From NCBI GenBank assembly GCA_964361185.1, contig CAYHZS010000019.1:1-14440 (forward strand): a stretch of DNA of 14,440 bases, written 5' to 3'. Shown here in pieces: positions 1 to 5,415 of the stretch; position 1 is the stretch's first letter, and every line of letters starts with the position of its first letter. Origin of the DNA: JBAZYZ01 sp964361185 (GTDB lineage Bacteria > Patescibacteriota > Minisyncoccia > Phycocordibacterales > VMEP01). Made by a program: the position numbers and the translations under genes. Under the pieces are notes generated by a model. It was not told where the DNA came from, ran no database searches, and saw nothing but the letters and a program-made list of their open reading frames with translations.

Positions 1-5
1 ATACC

Positions 6-23
6 GGTAGTACGCGTCCATGG
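6..23 (+). pseudogene. Partial tRNA-Pro copy (D-loop to anticodon loop)
   Basis: These 18 bases are identical to positions 59-76 of the intact tRNA-Pro just downstream, covering the end of the D-loop, the D-stem 3' strand, the anticodon-stem 5' strand (CGTCC) and the first four anticodon-loop bases (ATGG). The copy stops exactly where a family A repeat arm (CCCC at 24) begins. The 5' end of this copy lies outside the window. It is either a duplicated fragment or the 5' half of a tRNA interrupted in its anticodon loop; joining base 23 to base 142 would restore the loop ATGGGGT. Confidence 0.6.
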
Positions 24-137
24 CCCCAGTACTAAAAATTTTCGGAGTGTCGTATAGTGGTAGTACGCGTCCATGGGGTGGATGTAGCCCGAGTTCGATT
101 CTCGGCACTCCGACAAGAAGAAAATTTTAGTACGGGG
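24..137 (-). repeat. Family A hairpin repeat with tRNA-Pro in its loop
   Basis: The arms are CCCC-A-GTACT-A-AAAATTTT at 24-42 and AAAATTTT-AGTAC-GGGG at 121-137. They pair over 17 bp with two unpaired A residues, the same two bulge positions as in the copy inside uvrA. The loop holds the whole tRNA-Pro, whose first base (43) directly follows the 5' arm. Orientation is called minus because the family consensus (CCCCGTAG...CTACTGGGG) reads on the other strand here. Confidence 0.7.
43..113 (+). tRNA. tRNA-Pro (anticodon GGG)
   Basis: A complete cloverleaf is visible. The acceptor stem CGGAGTG (43-49) pairs with CACTCCG (106-112), and A113 is the discriminator base. The D-arm is GTAT/GTAC (52-55/63-66) around loop AGTGGTA. 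The anticodon stem CGTCC (68-72) pairs with GGATG (80-84) around the seven-base loop ATGGGGT, giving U33, anticodon GGG at 75-77 and G37, as expected for tRNA-Pro. The T-arm is CCGAG/CTCGG around TTCGATT (89-105). No CCA is encoded, so a CCA-adding enzyme must complete it. The gene sits inside the loop of a family A hairpin, so a primary transcript would carry a 17-bp helix directly against the acceptor stem. Confidence 0.93.
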
Positions 138-141
138 TATA

Positions 142-212
142 GGTGGATACCTGTCCCGTAGCAAGTACTCTTTGCTACTGGGATAGACCGGGTTCGATTC
201 CCGGCAGCCCGA
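142..212 (+). pseudogene. tRNA 3'-half remnant interrupted by a family A hairpin
   Basis: Positions 188-212 form a perfect T-arm (CCGGG, loop TTCGATT, CCCGG), then an acceptor 3' strand CAGCCCG and discriminator A. The expected 5' partner CGGGCTG is not in the window; the nearest candidate, CGGGGTA at 133-139, pairs at only five of seven positions. Between 151 and 186 lies a hairpin with a family A core. Two readings are possible: a broken tRNA with the element in its anticodon arm, or the 3' half of the tRNA-Pro copy at 6-23, whose anticodon-stem 3' strand would be 145-149 and whose variable region carries the element. I do not call it functional. Confidence 0.55.
151..186 (+). repeat. Family A hairpin repeat, copy in tRNA remnant
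   Basis: The 5' arm CTGTCCC-GTAG-CAA (151-164) pairs with TTG-CTAC-T-GGGATAG (172-186), giving 14 bp (one G-U) and a single bulged T at 179, the family's characteristic unpaired base. The loop is GTACTCT. The closing pairs next to the core are T-A, as in the copy after uvrB, where other copies have C-G. Confidence 0.7.
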
Positions 213-378
213 AAGCAGCGAAGCGAATTGAGAGATGAGCAAGCCAACTGCTTGGCTTGTGTCCGGAATCGAACAGCGGAGCCATATTTTTTGAGCACAA
301 AAAATGGGCGAGCTGGTGCCCAGACCGAAGGTTTGCGGCGGCAAGCCGAGAGTCGCGGGAGATTCCCGGCAGCCCGAA
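196..378. repeat. 18-nt direct repeat of a tRNA 3' end (196-213 and 361-378)
   Basis: GATTCCCGGCAGCCCGAA occurs at 196-213 and again at 361-378, 165 bp apart. It is the T-loop end, T-stem, acceptor 3' strand and discriminator of the tRNA remnant. The 147 bases between hold no convincing gene; they contain a GCCAA/TTGGC hairpin near 243-256. Duplicated tRNA 3' ends are typical of tRNA-targeted integration, but a plain segmental duplication explains it equally well. Confidence 0.6.
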
Positions 379-387
379 TGTAACGAT

Positions 388-987
388 ATGTCTAAAATAG
401 ACAAAATAATAGATTTTTCTAAGCTTCTTCATAAATTTCGCTCAGTCGAAAGAGCGGTTTTGGTGAATGATCAGGAAAGGCAAGAAAACGACGTAGAACA
501 CAGTTATTATATGGCTATGCTGGCCTGGTACTTGATAAGTTCCAACAAGTTCGATTTGGATATAAATCTGGTTTTGAAATACGCGTTAATCCACGATTTT
601 GTGGAGGTTCACGCCGGAGATACATATATTTATTCCGAAGATAAAAATCACCTGGAAAGCAAGCACTCACGAGAAAAAGAAGCGGCTCACTTACTTGAAC
701 AAGAATGGCCGGAATTTGAAGATATGCATGAACTGATAAAGCGATACGAAGAAAGAAAAGACAAAGAGAGCAGATTTATTTACGCCTTAGACAAGATACA
801 GCCGGTTATCAATATATACACCGACGGAGGCAGGGAATGGAAAAGAAGAAATGTTACTTTGAGGATGCTTATTGACCACAAAAAAGGGAAAATAAATCTT
901 TCGCCTGAGGTGGAGCCATATTTTAATGAATTGGTGGAATTAATGAGAGCCAAAGAAAGCACTCTTTTTAATCTTGTTACTTCTTGA
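388..987 (+). CDS. HD-domain phosphohydrolase, YfbR/HDDC2-like 5'-nucleotidase
   Basis: The 199-residue protein has the metal-binding pattern of the HD superfamily: H38 in DVEHS, H69-D70 in ALIHDFVE, E73, and D135 in ALDKIQ. Order and spacing match the YfbR/HDDC2 group, which removes phosphate from deoxynucleoside 5'-monophosphates in the cytoplasm, so a role in nucleotide salvage or pool control is the best guess. Substrate cannot be read from the sequence. The frame is open back to 304, but that extension translates the tRNA-end repeat, so the ATG at 388 (MSKIDK) is chosen. No Shine-Dalgarno site is visible. The stop is 20 nt before the ZIP transporter start, which appears to have its own -10 box. 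Confidence 0.82.
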   Translation: MSKIDKIIDFSKLLHKFRSVERAVLVNDQERQENDVEHSYYMAMLAWYLISSNKFDLDINLVLKYALIHDFVEVHAGDTYIYSEDKNHLESKHSREKEAAHLLEQEWPEFEDMHELIKRYEERKDKESRFIYALDKIQPVINIYTDGGREWKRRNVTLRMLIDHKKGKINLSPEVEPYFNELVELMRAKESTLFNLVTS

Positions 988-995
988 TTAAGATA

Positions 996-1001
996 TAAAA
1001 T
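996..1001 (+). promoter_or_regulatory. -10 box for the ZIP gene (probable leaderless start)
   Basis: TAAAAT ends six bases before the ATG at 1008, so transcription would be expected to start at or next to the start codon. There is no Shine-Dalgarno site and no clear -35 box. The same spacing is seen at the secreted-protein gene and at ddl. Confidence 0.45.
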
Positions 1002-1007
1002 ATAAAC

Positions 1008-1730
1008 ATGGCCATCCTATTTATTTTCGGAGCATTTCTCGCCACCTTTATTGGCGGACTTTTGGGTATCCGCTTTCGTGACAACCTCCATTTGATTCTG
1101 GGATTTACTGCGGGTGTTTTGATATCGGTAGTTTCTTTCGATATTTTTCCGGAAATTATAGAAATGACCGAAAGACTCGGAGTTTCTCCTGATATACCAA
1201 TGTTTGCGTTTGTGGCCGGATTTTTCATTTTTCACGTCGTAGAAAAATTATTTTTGGTACACCATTCTCATGAAGAAGGATACGGTCCGCATCATCATCC
1301 AGCGGTCGGGACATTGTCCGCGCTTGCGCTTTCCTTCCACACATTTTTGGACGGTTTGGCGATAGGGCTTTCATTTCAGGTAAATCCTGCTTTGGGTGTG
1401 GCTGTCGCAATCGGAATAATCGCGCATGGTTTTTCAGACGGGCTTAATACGGTTTCTCTTATGCTCGTGCACGGCAACAGTTTGAAGCAAACGCTCCGCA
1501 TACTTGTCTTAAACGCCGCGGCTCCGCTTTTGGGAGGATTACTGTCTGTGTATGTTTCTCTCCCCGAACAAACTCTTTTGCTCGCGGTTGGATTTATCGG
1601 AGGATTTCTGCTCTATATCGGAGCGTCTGATATTTTGCCCGAAGCCCACAGTAAAAATTCTTCATATAAAACAATTTTGGCCACCTTAGCTGGTATACTT
1701 TTCATATACGTAATTACAGGGGTTGTTTAG
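1008..1730 (+). CDS. ZIP-family divalent metal transporter
   Basis: A 240-residue, strongly hydrophobic protein with about seven to eight membrane segments. It carries the ZIP signature: H111-x3-D115-G (HTFLDGLAIG) in the fourth helix region and H140-x3-D144-G (HGFSDGLNTV) in the next, the metal-coordinating helices of the family. The loop between helices three and four is His-rich (HHSHEE near 85-90 and HHH at 95-97), typical of zinc or iron carriers. The C-terminal DILPE motif near 208 is also usual. It would move Zn2+ or another divalent metal into the cytoplasm. In the second helix the common HEIPE pattern is replaced by HGFSDG, so metal preference should not be assumed. It starts at ATG 1008 without a Shine-Dalgarno site. 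Confidence 0.85.
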   Translation: MAILFIFGAFLATFIGGLLGIRFRDNLHLILGFTAGVLISVVSFDIFPEIIEMTERLGVSPDIPMFAFVAGFFIFHVVEKLFLVHHSHEEGYGPHHHPAVGTLSALALSFHTFLDGLAIGLSFQVNPALGVAVAIGIIAHGFSDGLNTVSLMLVHGNSLKQTLRILVLNAAAPLLGGLLSVYVSLPEQTLLLAVGFIGGFLLYIGASDILPEAHSKNSSYKTILATLAGILFIYVITGVV

Positions 1731-1731
1731 G

Positions 1732-1758
1732 TTGACCAGAAACAATACAGGATATAGT
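1732..1758 (+). promoter_or_regulatory. Promoter of the 1790 orphan gene
   Basis: TTGACC at 1732-1737 directly follows the ZIP stop codon. TATAGT lies at 1753-1758 (15-nt spacer), or TAGTCT at 1755-1760 (17-nt spacer). Either gives a leader of about 25 nt before the Shine-Dalgarno-led ATG at 1790. Confidence 0.45.
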
Positions 1759-1789
1759 CTTAATTTCAGGTTATTTTCCGGAGATTGGC

Positions 1790-2113
1790 ATGGGTGACAA
1801 CATTGTTTTACTTCAGATTGAGCGCGAAATCAGGAAAATAAAGCGCAATCTCTATACTGACGGAACGATTGATTTTGATCCCGCGGTTTTTACTCTGTTT
1901 TTTTCCGGACACAAAGAAGAAGCGTTTAGGGCCATGTGTAACCCTACAACTGTTGATTTTCGGACAATACAGGATTCTCTGAGAAAAGCTCTCCTGCTTT
2001 TCCATAACGGTGAAATGCCTGAAAATTGGGTTGCGGAATGGGATAATCTCCTCAAGGCGGTGGCTTTACGCAGAAACAGGCCAAATTTACGCTTGATTCG
2101 CACAGCGGACTGA
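1790..2113 (+). CDS. Hypothetical protein, 107 aa (orphan single-gene unit)
   Basis: I do not recognise this protein. It has 107 residues, is mostly polar with a basic stretch near residues 14-19 (RKIKRN) and a basic C-terminus, and has one cysteine and no signal peptide or membrane segment. The start is supported by GGAG at 1780-1783, six bases before the ATG; most housekeeping genes here have no such site. It is a self-contained unit: a TTGACC promoter just after the preceding stop, a Shine-Dalgarno site, and a strong terminator whose stem overlaps the stop codon. That layout is shared with the genes at 4366, 4863 and 11590. Confidence 0.72.
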   Translation: MGDNIVLLQIEREIRKIKRNLYTDGTIDFDPAVFTLFFSGHKEEAFRAMCNPTTVDFRTIQDSLRKALLLFHNGEMPENWVAEWDNLLKAVALRRNRPNLRLIRTAD

Positions 2114-2137
2114 TTATGTGTCCGCTGTTTTTCTTTT
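2103..2137 (+). terminator. Rho-independent terminator
   Basis: CAGCGGAC (2103-2110) pairs perfectly with GTCCGCTG (2120-2127) around a nine-base loop, followed by the T-rich run TTTTTCTTTT. The stem ends at the stop codon (2111-2113) of the preceding gene. Confidence 0.88.
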
Positions 2138-2153
2138 GTATTCCGCGGGGCAG

Positions 2154-2162
2154 TGATAAAAT
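2154..2162 (+). promoter_or_regulatory. Extended -10 box, leaderless start of the 2169 gene
   Basis: TG-A-TAAAAT forms an extended -10 element ending six bases before the ATG at 2169. No -35 box or Shine-Dalgarno site is seen. Confidence 0.5.
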
Positions 2163-2168
2163 GAATAT

Positions 2169-2981
2169 ATGAATTTCCAGCGGCTATTTTTATTTTTTAT
2201 ATTCACACTTTCCTTTTGCGGTTTTGCGTTGGCGCAGGCACGGATAATAGAAAACTCGGGTTTTGTCCCAGGTAACATTTGGTTTTCCAAAGCCCCTTCA
2301 TCGGTCGGGGAGACGGTGAAAATTTATACTATGGTCTGGAATGCGAGCAAAGAAGACATCTCCGGCACGGTATCTTTTTTTGATAACGATACTCTGATAG
2401 AAAAACAAGAATTTATTTTGGCCGGAGAAGGAAGCTCAAAAATTCTTTCCGCGCCATGGAAATCCAAAGAAGGATACCACAAGATTTACGCGGTTATTAC
2501 GGAAAGTTTTAGTTCCCAGCGCGGATCCAAGGTGTCGGAAGTTTCTCTTGAATACAGCAAAACGAAAGAGGACGAAAAATTTCTAAAAACGCCCGTACCA
2601 GAAAATAGTGGCGCTACGACCACTGCGCTCAATTTTGTGGATCAGAAAATAGAATATGCCAAGGGATATTTGGAAAGTAATTTGCCAAAGCCTGCAGTGG
2701 ACATTACTAAGTCAACCGCGTCAGAGACGGAAAGTATAAGAGGAGAAGTAAAAGGCTGGAGCGACGAGAGAATTGCTAGCATAAAGAAGAAAATTGATAT
2801 AAAAGGGAAAGAAGCCGAGAAAGCTAACGGTTTTGACATAAAGGGCCCGCTCTCGTACGTGAGCTTGTTTTTGCTTTCTATACTCTCATTTATTACCGGC
2901 AATGCTTGGGTTTTTTACGGCCTTTTGACGGTGGTTATCTTCTTCGTTTTACGTTTTATAAAAAGAAAATTTTTCTTTTAA
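2169..2981 (+). CDS. Secreted protein with C-terminal membrane anchor, Ig-like/CARDB-type ectodomain
   Basis: A 270-residue protein with an N-terminal signal peptide: a short polar start, hydrophobic residues about 5-20, and a likely signal peptidase I site after ALA near residue 22. Residues about 30-130 look like a beta-sandwich of the CARDB/Ig-like type (GETVKIYTMVWNAS, GTVSFFDND, EGYHKIYAVI), by pattern only. Residues about 130-225 are polar and Lys/Glu-rich, probably a stalk or coiled coil. Residues about 228-262 are hydrophobic and end in KRKFFF, giving one or two membrane segments with a positive inside end. It therefore probably stands on the outer face of the membrane. No enzyme motif is visible. 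A family B palindrome pair follows three bases after the stop. Confidence 0.72.
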   Translation: MNFQRLFLFFIFTLSFCGFALAQARIIENSGFVPGNIWFSKAPSSVGETVKIYTMVWNASKEDISGTVSFFDNDTLIEKQEFILAGEGSSKILSAPWKSKEGYHKIYAVITESFSSQRGSKVSEVSLEYSKTKEDEKFLKTPVPENSGATTTALNFVDQKIEYAKGYLESNLPKPAVDITKSTASETESIRGEVKGWSDERIASIKKKIDIKGKEAEKANGFDIKGPLSYVSLFLLSILSFITGNAWVFYGLLTVVIFFVLRFIKRKFFF

Positions 2982-2983
2982 CC

Positions 2984-3020
2984 AAGGTTCAACCTTGAGG
3001 ACTTAAAAAGGTTGAACCTT
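2984..3020. repeat. Family B palindromic repeat, intergenic copy
   Basis: AAGGTTCAACCTT (2984-2996), an 11-nt spacer, then AAGGTTGAACCTT (3008-3020). Each 13-mer is palindromic apart from its central base, and the two are exact reverse complements of each other. The 13-11-13 layout and the spacer's similar sequence match the copy inside uvrC. Confidence 0.8.
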
Positions 3021-3050
3021 AAATCTAGCCTTGGGGTCTATCAGATTTTC

Positions 3051-3059
3051 TGTTATCTT
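3051..3059 (+). promoter_or_regulatory. Extended -10 box of tgt
   Basis: TG-T-TATCTT ends seven bases before the ATG at 3067, predicting a transcript with almost no leader. The uvrB box (TG-T-TATCGT) is nearly the same. Confidence 0.45.
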
Positions 3060-3066
3060 GGAGCGT

Positions 3067-4296
3067 ATGCAAACGTTTAAGTTTACTATTGATAAAAAAT
3101 TGGACGGCGCGCTTGGGCGCGCCGGAAAAATTGAAACCCCCCACGGAGTTATTGAAACTCCAGCATTTGTCGTGGTTGGGACCAAGGGTAGTGTAAAATC
3201 TCTTACACCGGAACAAGTTTTGAGTATTGGCGGGCAAGCGGTTTTGGGCAATACGTATCATTTGTATTTAGAACCAGGAGACGGACTTGTGGCTAAATCA
3301 GGCGGTTTAGGAAAATTTATGAATTGGAGTGGGCCTACTTTTACCGATTCGGGCGGATTTCAGGTATTCTCTCTCGGAGCCGCTATGGGGAAAAGCGTGG
3401 GCAAAATTGCTACAGGGGAAGAAATTGCCGAATACACAGATGAAGCGAATTTCGGAGGAAAACTCGCGCAGATAGACGAAGAGGGGGTAACATTCAGGTC
3501 TTTCATTAACGGCAGTGAACATCGTTTTACTCCCGAACGTTCAATGGAGATACAACAAAACTTAGGGGCGGATATAATATTCGCTTTTGACGAATGCACT
3601 TCGCCTATGGCGCCAAGGAAATATCAGGAAGAGGCGATGGAGAGGACTCACCGCTGGGCCCGACGATCTCTTACAGAACACAAGAGATTGTCGGGCAAGC
3701 CAAATTCGTCCAGTCAAGCCTTATTTGGGATTGTTCAGGGAGGACGGTTTGAAGATTTGAGAAAAGAAAGCGCGAAGGTTTTGGCGGAAATGGAATCGGG
3801 CGGAAAAACTTTTGACGGTTTCGGCATAGGCGGTTCATTCGTAAAAGAAGACATGGCAACGGCTGTAAAATGGGTCAATGAAATACTACCTGAAGAGAAG
3901 CCACGGCATTTGCTCGGAGTGGGTGAACCCGCCGACTTATTTTTAGGCGTAGAAAATGGATGCGACACTTTTGATTGCGTGGCTCCGACACGACTAGGAA
4001 GAAACGGAGCTTTTTATACCAATAAAGGAAGAATAATAATCCTTAATTCAGAATTTAGGGAAGACTTAAGTCCCATAGAAAAAGACTGCGCCTGCTATGC
4101 CTGCAAAAATTTCAGCAGAGCCTATATAGCGCACCTTTTCAGAGCGAAGGAAATGCTCGGGCCGACATTGGGTTCAATACACAATCTTTACTTCATCGTC
4201 AATCTGGTGAAAAAAATCAGGCAGTCTATTTTGGACGGCAATTTTACGGAGTTTAAGGAAGAATTTCTGGATAAGTATAATGGCAAGGCTGATTGA
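3067..4296 (+). CDS. tgt: tRNA-guanine transglycosylase (queuine/preQ1 tRNA-ribosyltransferase)
   Basis: Exchanges G34 in GUN-anticodon tRNAs for a queuine-type base. Visible landmarks: the catalytic DSGGFQ at 94-99, FDECT at 174-178 for base recognition, GIVQGG near 221-226, nucleophile D303 in FDCVAPTR, and the zinc site C341-x-C343-x2-C346 with H372. The zinc and nucleophile spacing is the same as in the well-studied Zymomonas enzyme, so the C-terminal half is intact. At 409 residues it is longer than the usual 370-385, with extra sequence around 104-142 and around 203-218. The base-recognition segment reads GIGGSFVKED rather than the common GGLSVGE, so the exact substrate is open. ATG 3067 matches the family N-terminus; an upstream ATG at 3031 would place the -10 box within the coding sequence. 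Confidence 0.95.
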   Translation: MQTFKFTIDKKLDGALGRAGKIETPHGVIETPAFVVVGTKGSVKSLTPEQVLSIGGQAVLGNTYHLYLEPGDGLVAKSGGLGKFMNWSGPTFTDSGGFQVFSLGAAMGKSVGKIATGEEIAEYTDEANFGGKLAQIDEEGVTFRSFINGSEHRFTPERSMEIQQNLGADIIFAFDECTSPMAPRKYQEEAMERTHRWARRSLTEHKRLSGKPNSSSQALFGIVQGGRFEDLRKESAKVLAEMESGGKTFDGFGIGGSFVKEDMATAVKWVNEILPEEKPRHLLGVGEPADLFLGVENGCDTFDCVAPTRLGRNGAFYTNKGRIIILNSEFREDLSPIEKDCACYACKNFSRAYIAHLFRAKEMLGPTLGSIHNLYFIVNLVKKIRQSILDGNFTEFKEEFLDKYNGKAD

Positions 4297-4310
4297 CCAA
4301 TCAGCTTTTT
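4288..4310 (+). terminator. tgt terminator overlapping the next promoter
   Basis: GCTGATT (4288-4294) pairs with AATCAGC (4299-4305) around the loop GACC, followed by TTTTT. The stem covers the tgt stop codon (4294-4296), and stem end plus loop contain the -35 box (TTGACC) of the following gene. Confidence 0.75.
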
Positions 4311-4321
4311 ACTGTTATTGT
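4293..4321 (+). promoter_or_regulatory. Promoter of the 4366 orphan gene
   Basis: TTGACC (4293-4298), a 17-nt spacer, then TG-T-TATTGT with the -10 at 4316-4321. Predicted start is near 4328, giving a leader of roughly 38 nt before the Shine-Dalgarno-led ATG at 4366. Confidence 0.65.
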
Positions 4322-4365
4322 GTCGCCAGAAGTACCTGTTGTCTGACCTTTTTATGGAGGCGAAA

Positions 4366-4773
4366 ATGGGCGTGCAAACGTTCTTTATTAAGTATCGCCT
4401 CTTTCAGATTCCGAGGGAGCCGATGTTTAAAGTTGTGGCGAGCGAAGATCAAATGGTCGAGCTTGTCACGAACGAAAATTCGAGCCTGTGGATCGAATTG
4501 AATAAGATGGTAGTTAACGAGCTCCGCAAGAAAAAGATCATAGAGGAATATGCGGAAGACTATTCCCACGGTTTTTTCGGCGGTATCATCTTGTCGAATC
4601 TCCGGGAGGGAATATTCGAAGATGTCATCGGGGAGATAGACATCACGGGCATAGACATCATTGAAATTCCTGGTGTTACCAAGCCTGACGATTCGATTCT
4701 GGAACGGGTACGGTCGACAATACGAAGGATCTTTGGACAGGAAGAAAAGGTCGTGCCCAACTCGGACGCTTGA
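4366..4773 (+). CDS. Hypothetical protein, 135 aa (orphan single-gene unit)
   Basis: I do not recognise this protein. It has 135 residues, is acidic in the middle, and is soluble by appearance with no signal peptide. The start is set by GGAGG at 4356-4360, five bases before ATG 4366; the frame is open further upstream, but those codons overlap the promoter. A Gly/Ile-rich central part (HGFFGGIILSN, then alternating EIDITGIDIIEI) suggests beta strands, followed by a helical, basic end. Codons ending in G or C appear more common than in the neighbouring housekeeping genes, by eye. It has its own promoter and strong terminator and faces the converging gene at 4863. Confidence 0.72.
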   Translation: MGVQTFFIKYRLFQIPREPMFKVVASEDQMVELVTNENSSLWIELNKMVVNELRKKKIIEEYAEDYSHGFFGGIILSNLREGIFEDVIGEIDITGIDIIEIPGVTKPDDSILERVRSTIRRIFGQEEKVVPNSDA

Positions 4774-4797
4774 AGCCCCGCATAACACCGCGGGGCT
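4774..4797 (+). terminator. Rho-independent terminator of the 4366 gene
   Basis: AGCCCCGC (4774-4781) pairs with GCGGGGCT (4790-4797) around an eight-base loop, followed by a T-rich run (TTGTTATT). It begins immediately after the stop codon. Confidence 0.85.
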
Positions 4798-4806
4798 TTG
4801 TTATTA

Positions 4807-4831
4807 AGAAAAAACCCCGCTTTTGGCGGGG
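4807..4831 (-). terminator. Rho-independent terminator of the minus-strand 4863 gene
   Basis: CCCCGC (4815-4820) pairs with GCGGGG (4826-4831); on the minus strand the hairpin is followed by TTTTTTCT. It stands back to back with the plus-strand terminator at 4774. Confidence 0.82.
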
Positions 4832-4862
4832 CGTGCAGGAACTGGAAAAAGTGCCCTGACGG

Positions 4863-5246
4863 TTAGATGATATGGCACTTATCCAAGAATTGGAAGAACT
4901 CCTCTTTGTTTCTGGCCAATTCGTATGCTTTGCGGATGAGGAGCTTTTTATGGCGACTCCATGATGATGTCGGCAGGCGTGGGTAAACTTCGGTTATTTG
5001 TTCGATGCTGTCACAAAAATCAATCGCTTTGCGAAGCAGATTTCTAATGCGTAGAGAAGAGTCACGATTGACCGTTCGGACAACATACATGATTTCCTCA
5101 TAGCACGAGTCCTTTGACATTGCTTCTTGCAGCATTCCCCACCATACGGTAAGGGACGTGTTAACTTGGTTGTATCTGTGGGTTGTCTGATACAAATCTC
5201 TTACCTTTTCAGCTGCTTTTTTCAATGCAGGTTTAGCTTTAAACAT
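4863..5246 (-). CDS. Hypothetical protein, 127 aa (orphan single-gene unit, minus strand)
   Basis: I do not recognise this protein. It has 127 residues, is strongly helical and basic, and lacks a signal peptide or membrane span. Lys/Arg-rich helices (KPALKKAAEKVRDLY, RKAYELARNKEEFFQFL) suggest RNA, DNA or protein binding, but no known motif is seen. The start at 5246 (MFKAKP) is chosen because GGAGG lies five bases upstream on that strand; a longer reading from 5309 would run into the likely transcript start. It has a good promoter (TTGACA, 16 nt, TATTGT), a leader of about 48 nt and its own terminator, and it converges on the 4366 gene. Confidence 0.7.
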   Translation of the reverse strand: MFKAKPALKKAAEKVRDLYQTTHRYNQVNTSLTVWWGMLQEAMSKDSCYEEIMYVVRTVNRDSSLRIRNLLRKAIDFCDSIEQITEVYPRLPTSSWSRHKKLLIRKAYELARNKEEFFQFLDKCHII

Positions 5247-5300
5247 TTCCACCTCCGCAATAAGTAACTTGAAAATGGCTTTGGAAACAAAACTCCACAC

Positions 5301-5328
5301 ACAATACAATAAATGATTATTATGTCAA
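5301..5328 (-). promoter_or_regulatory. Promoter of the minus-strand 4863 gene
   Basis: On the minus strand, a consensus -35 TTGACA (5328-5323) and -10 TATTGT (5306-5301) are separated by 16 nt. This is the best sigma-70-type promoter in the window. The -10 is the same hexamer as at the 4366 gene. Confidence 0.7.
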
Positions 5329-5397
5329 ATACGAACGACAAAAACCAATATCAATAATCAAAATCTTATTTTAAAGCTTTTATTTTTACCTTTCGTC

Positions 5398-5406
5398 TGT
5401 TATCGT
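5398..5406 (+). promoter_or_regulatory. Extended -10 box of uvrB
   Basis: TG-T-TATCGT ends nine bases before the uvrB ATG. A start about seven bases downstream would leave only a few leader bases. No SOS-box-like (LexA) palindrome is seen nearby. The 5329-5397 stretch upstream is AT-rich with no gene. Confidence 0.4.
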
Positions 5407-5415
5407 GAACCTGCA

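Noticed and set aside
142..212. A self-splicing intron in a tRNA anticodon loop
   Set aside because: The insert is about 26 nt, far too short for a group I intron, and it matches a dispersed repeat; no splice-site logic is visible.
260..278. Possible minus-strand tRNA T-arm (TTCGATT between flanks)
   Set aside because: The flanking bases do not form a five-pair stem, and no anticodon arm or acceptor stem is found around it.
175..432. Minus-strand open frame over the tRNA region with FGLPGI occurring twice
   Set aside because: The repeated peptide is just the 18-nt tRNA-end repeat read in antisense; there is no promoter or Shine-Dalgarno site, and it overlaps tRNA remnants and the HD gene.
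4315..4788. Minus-strand open frame of 157 aa
   Set aside because: It runs through two terminator or promoter elements of the plus strand; the plus-strand gene at 4366 has a promoter, GGAGG and a terminator in register.
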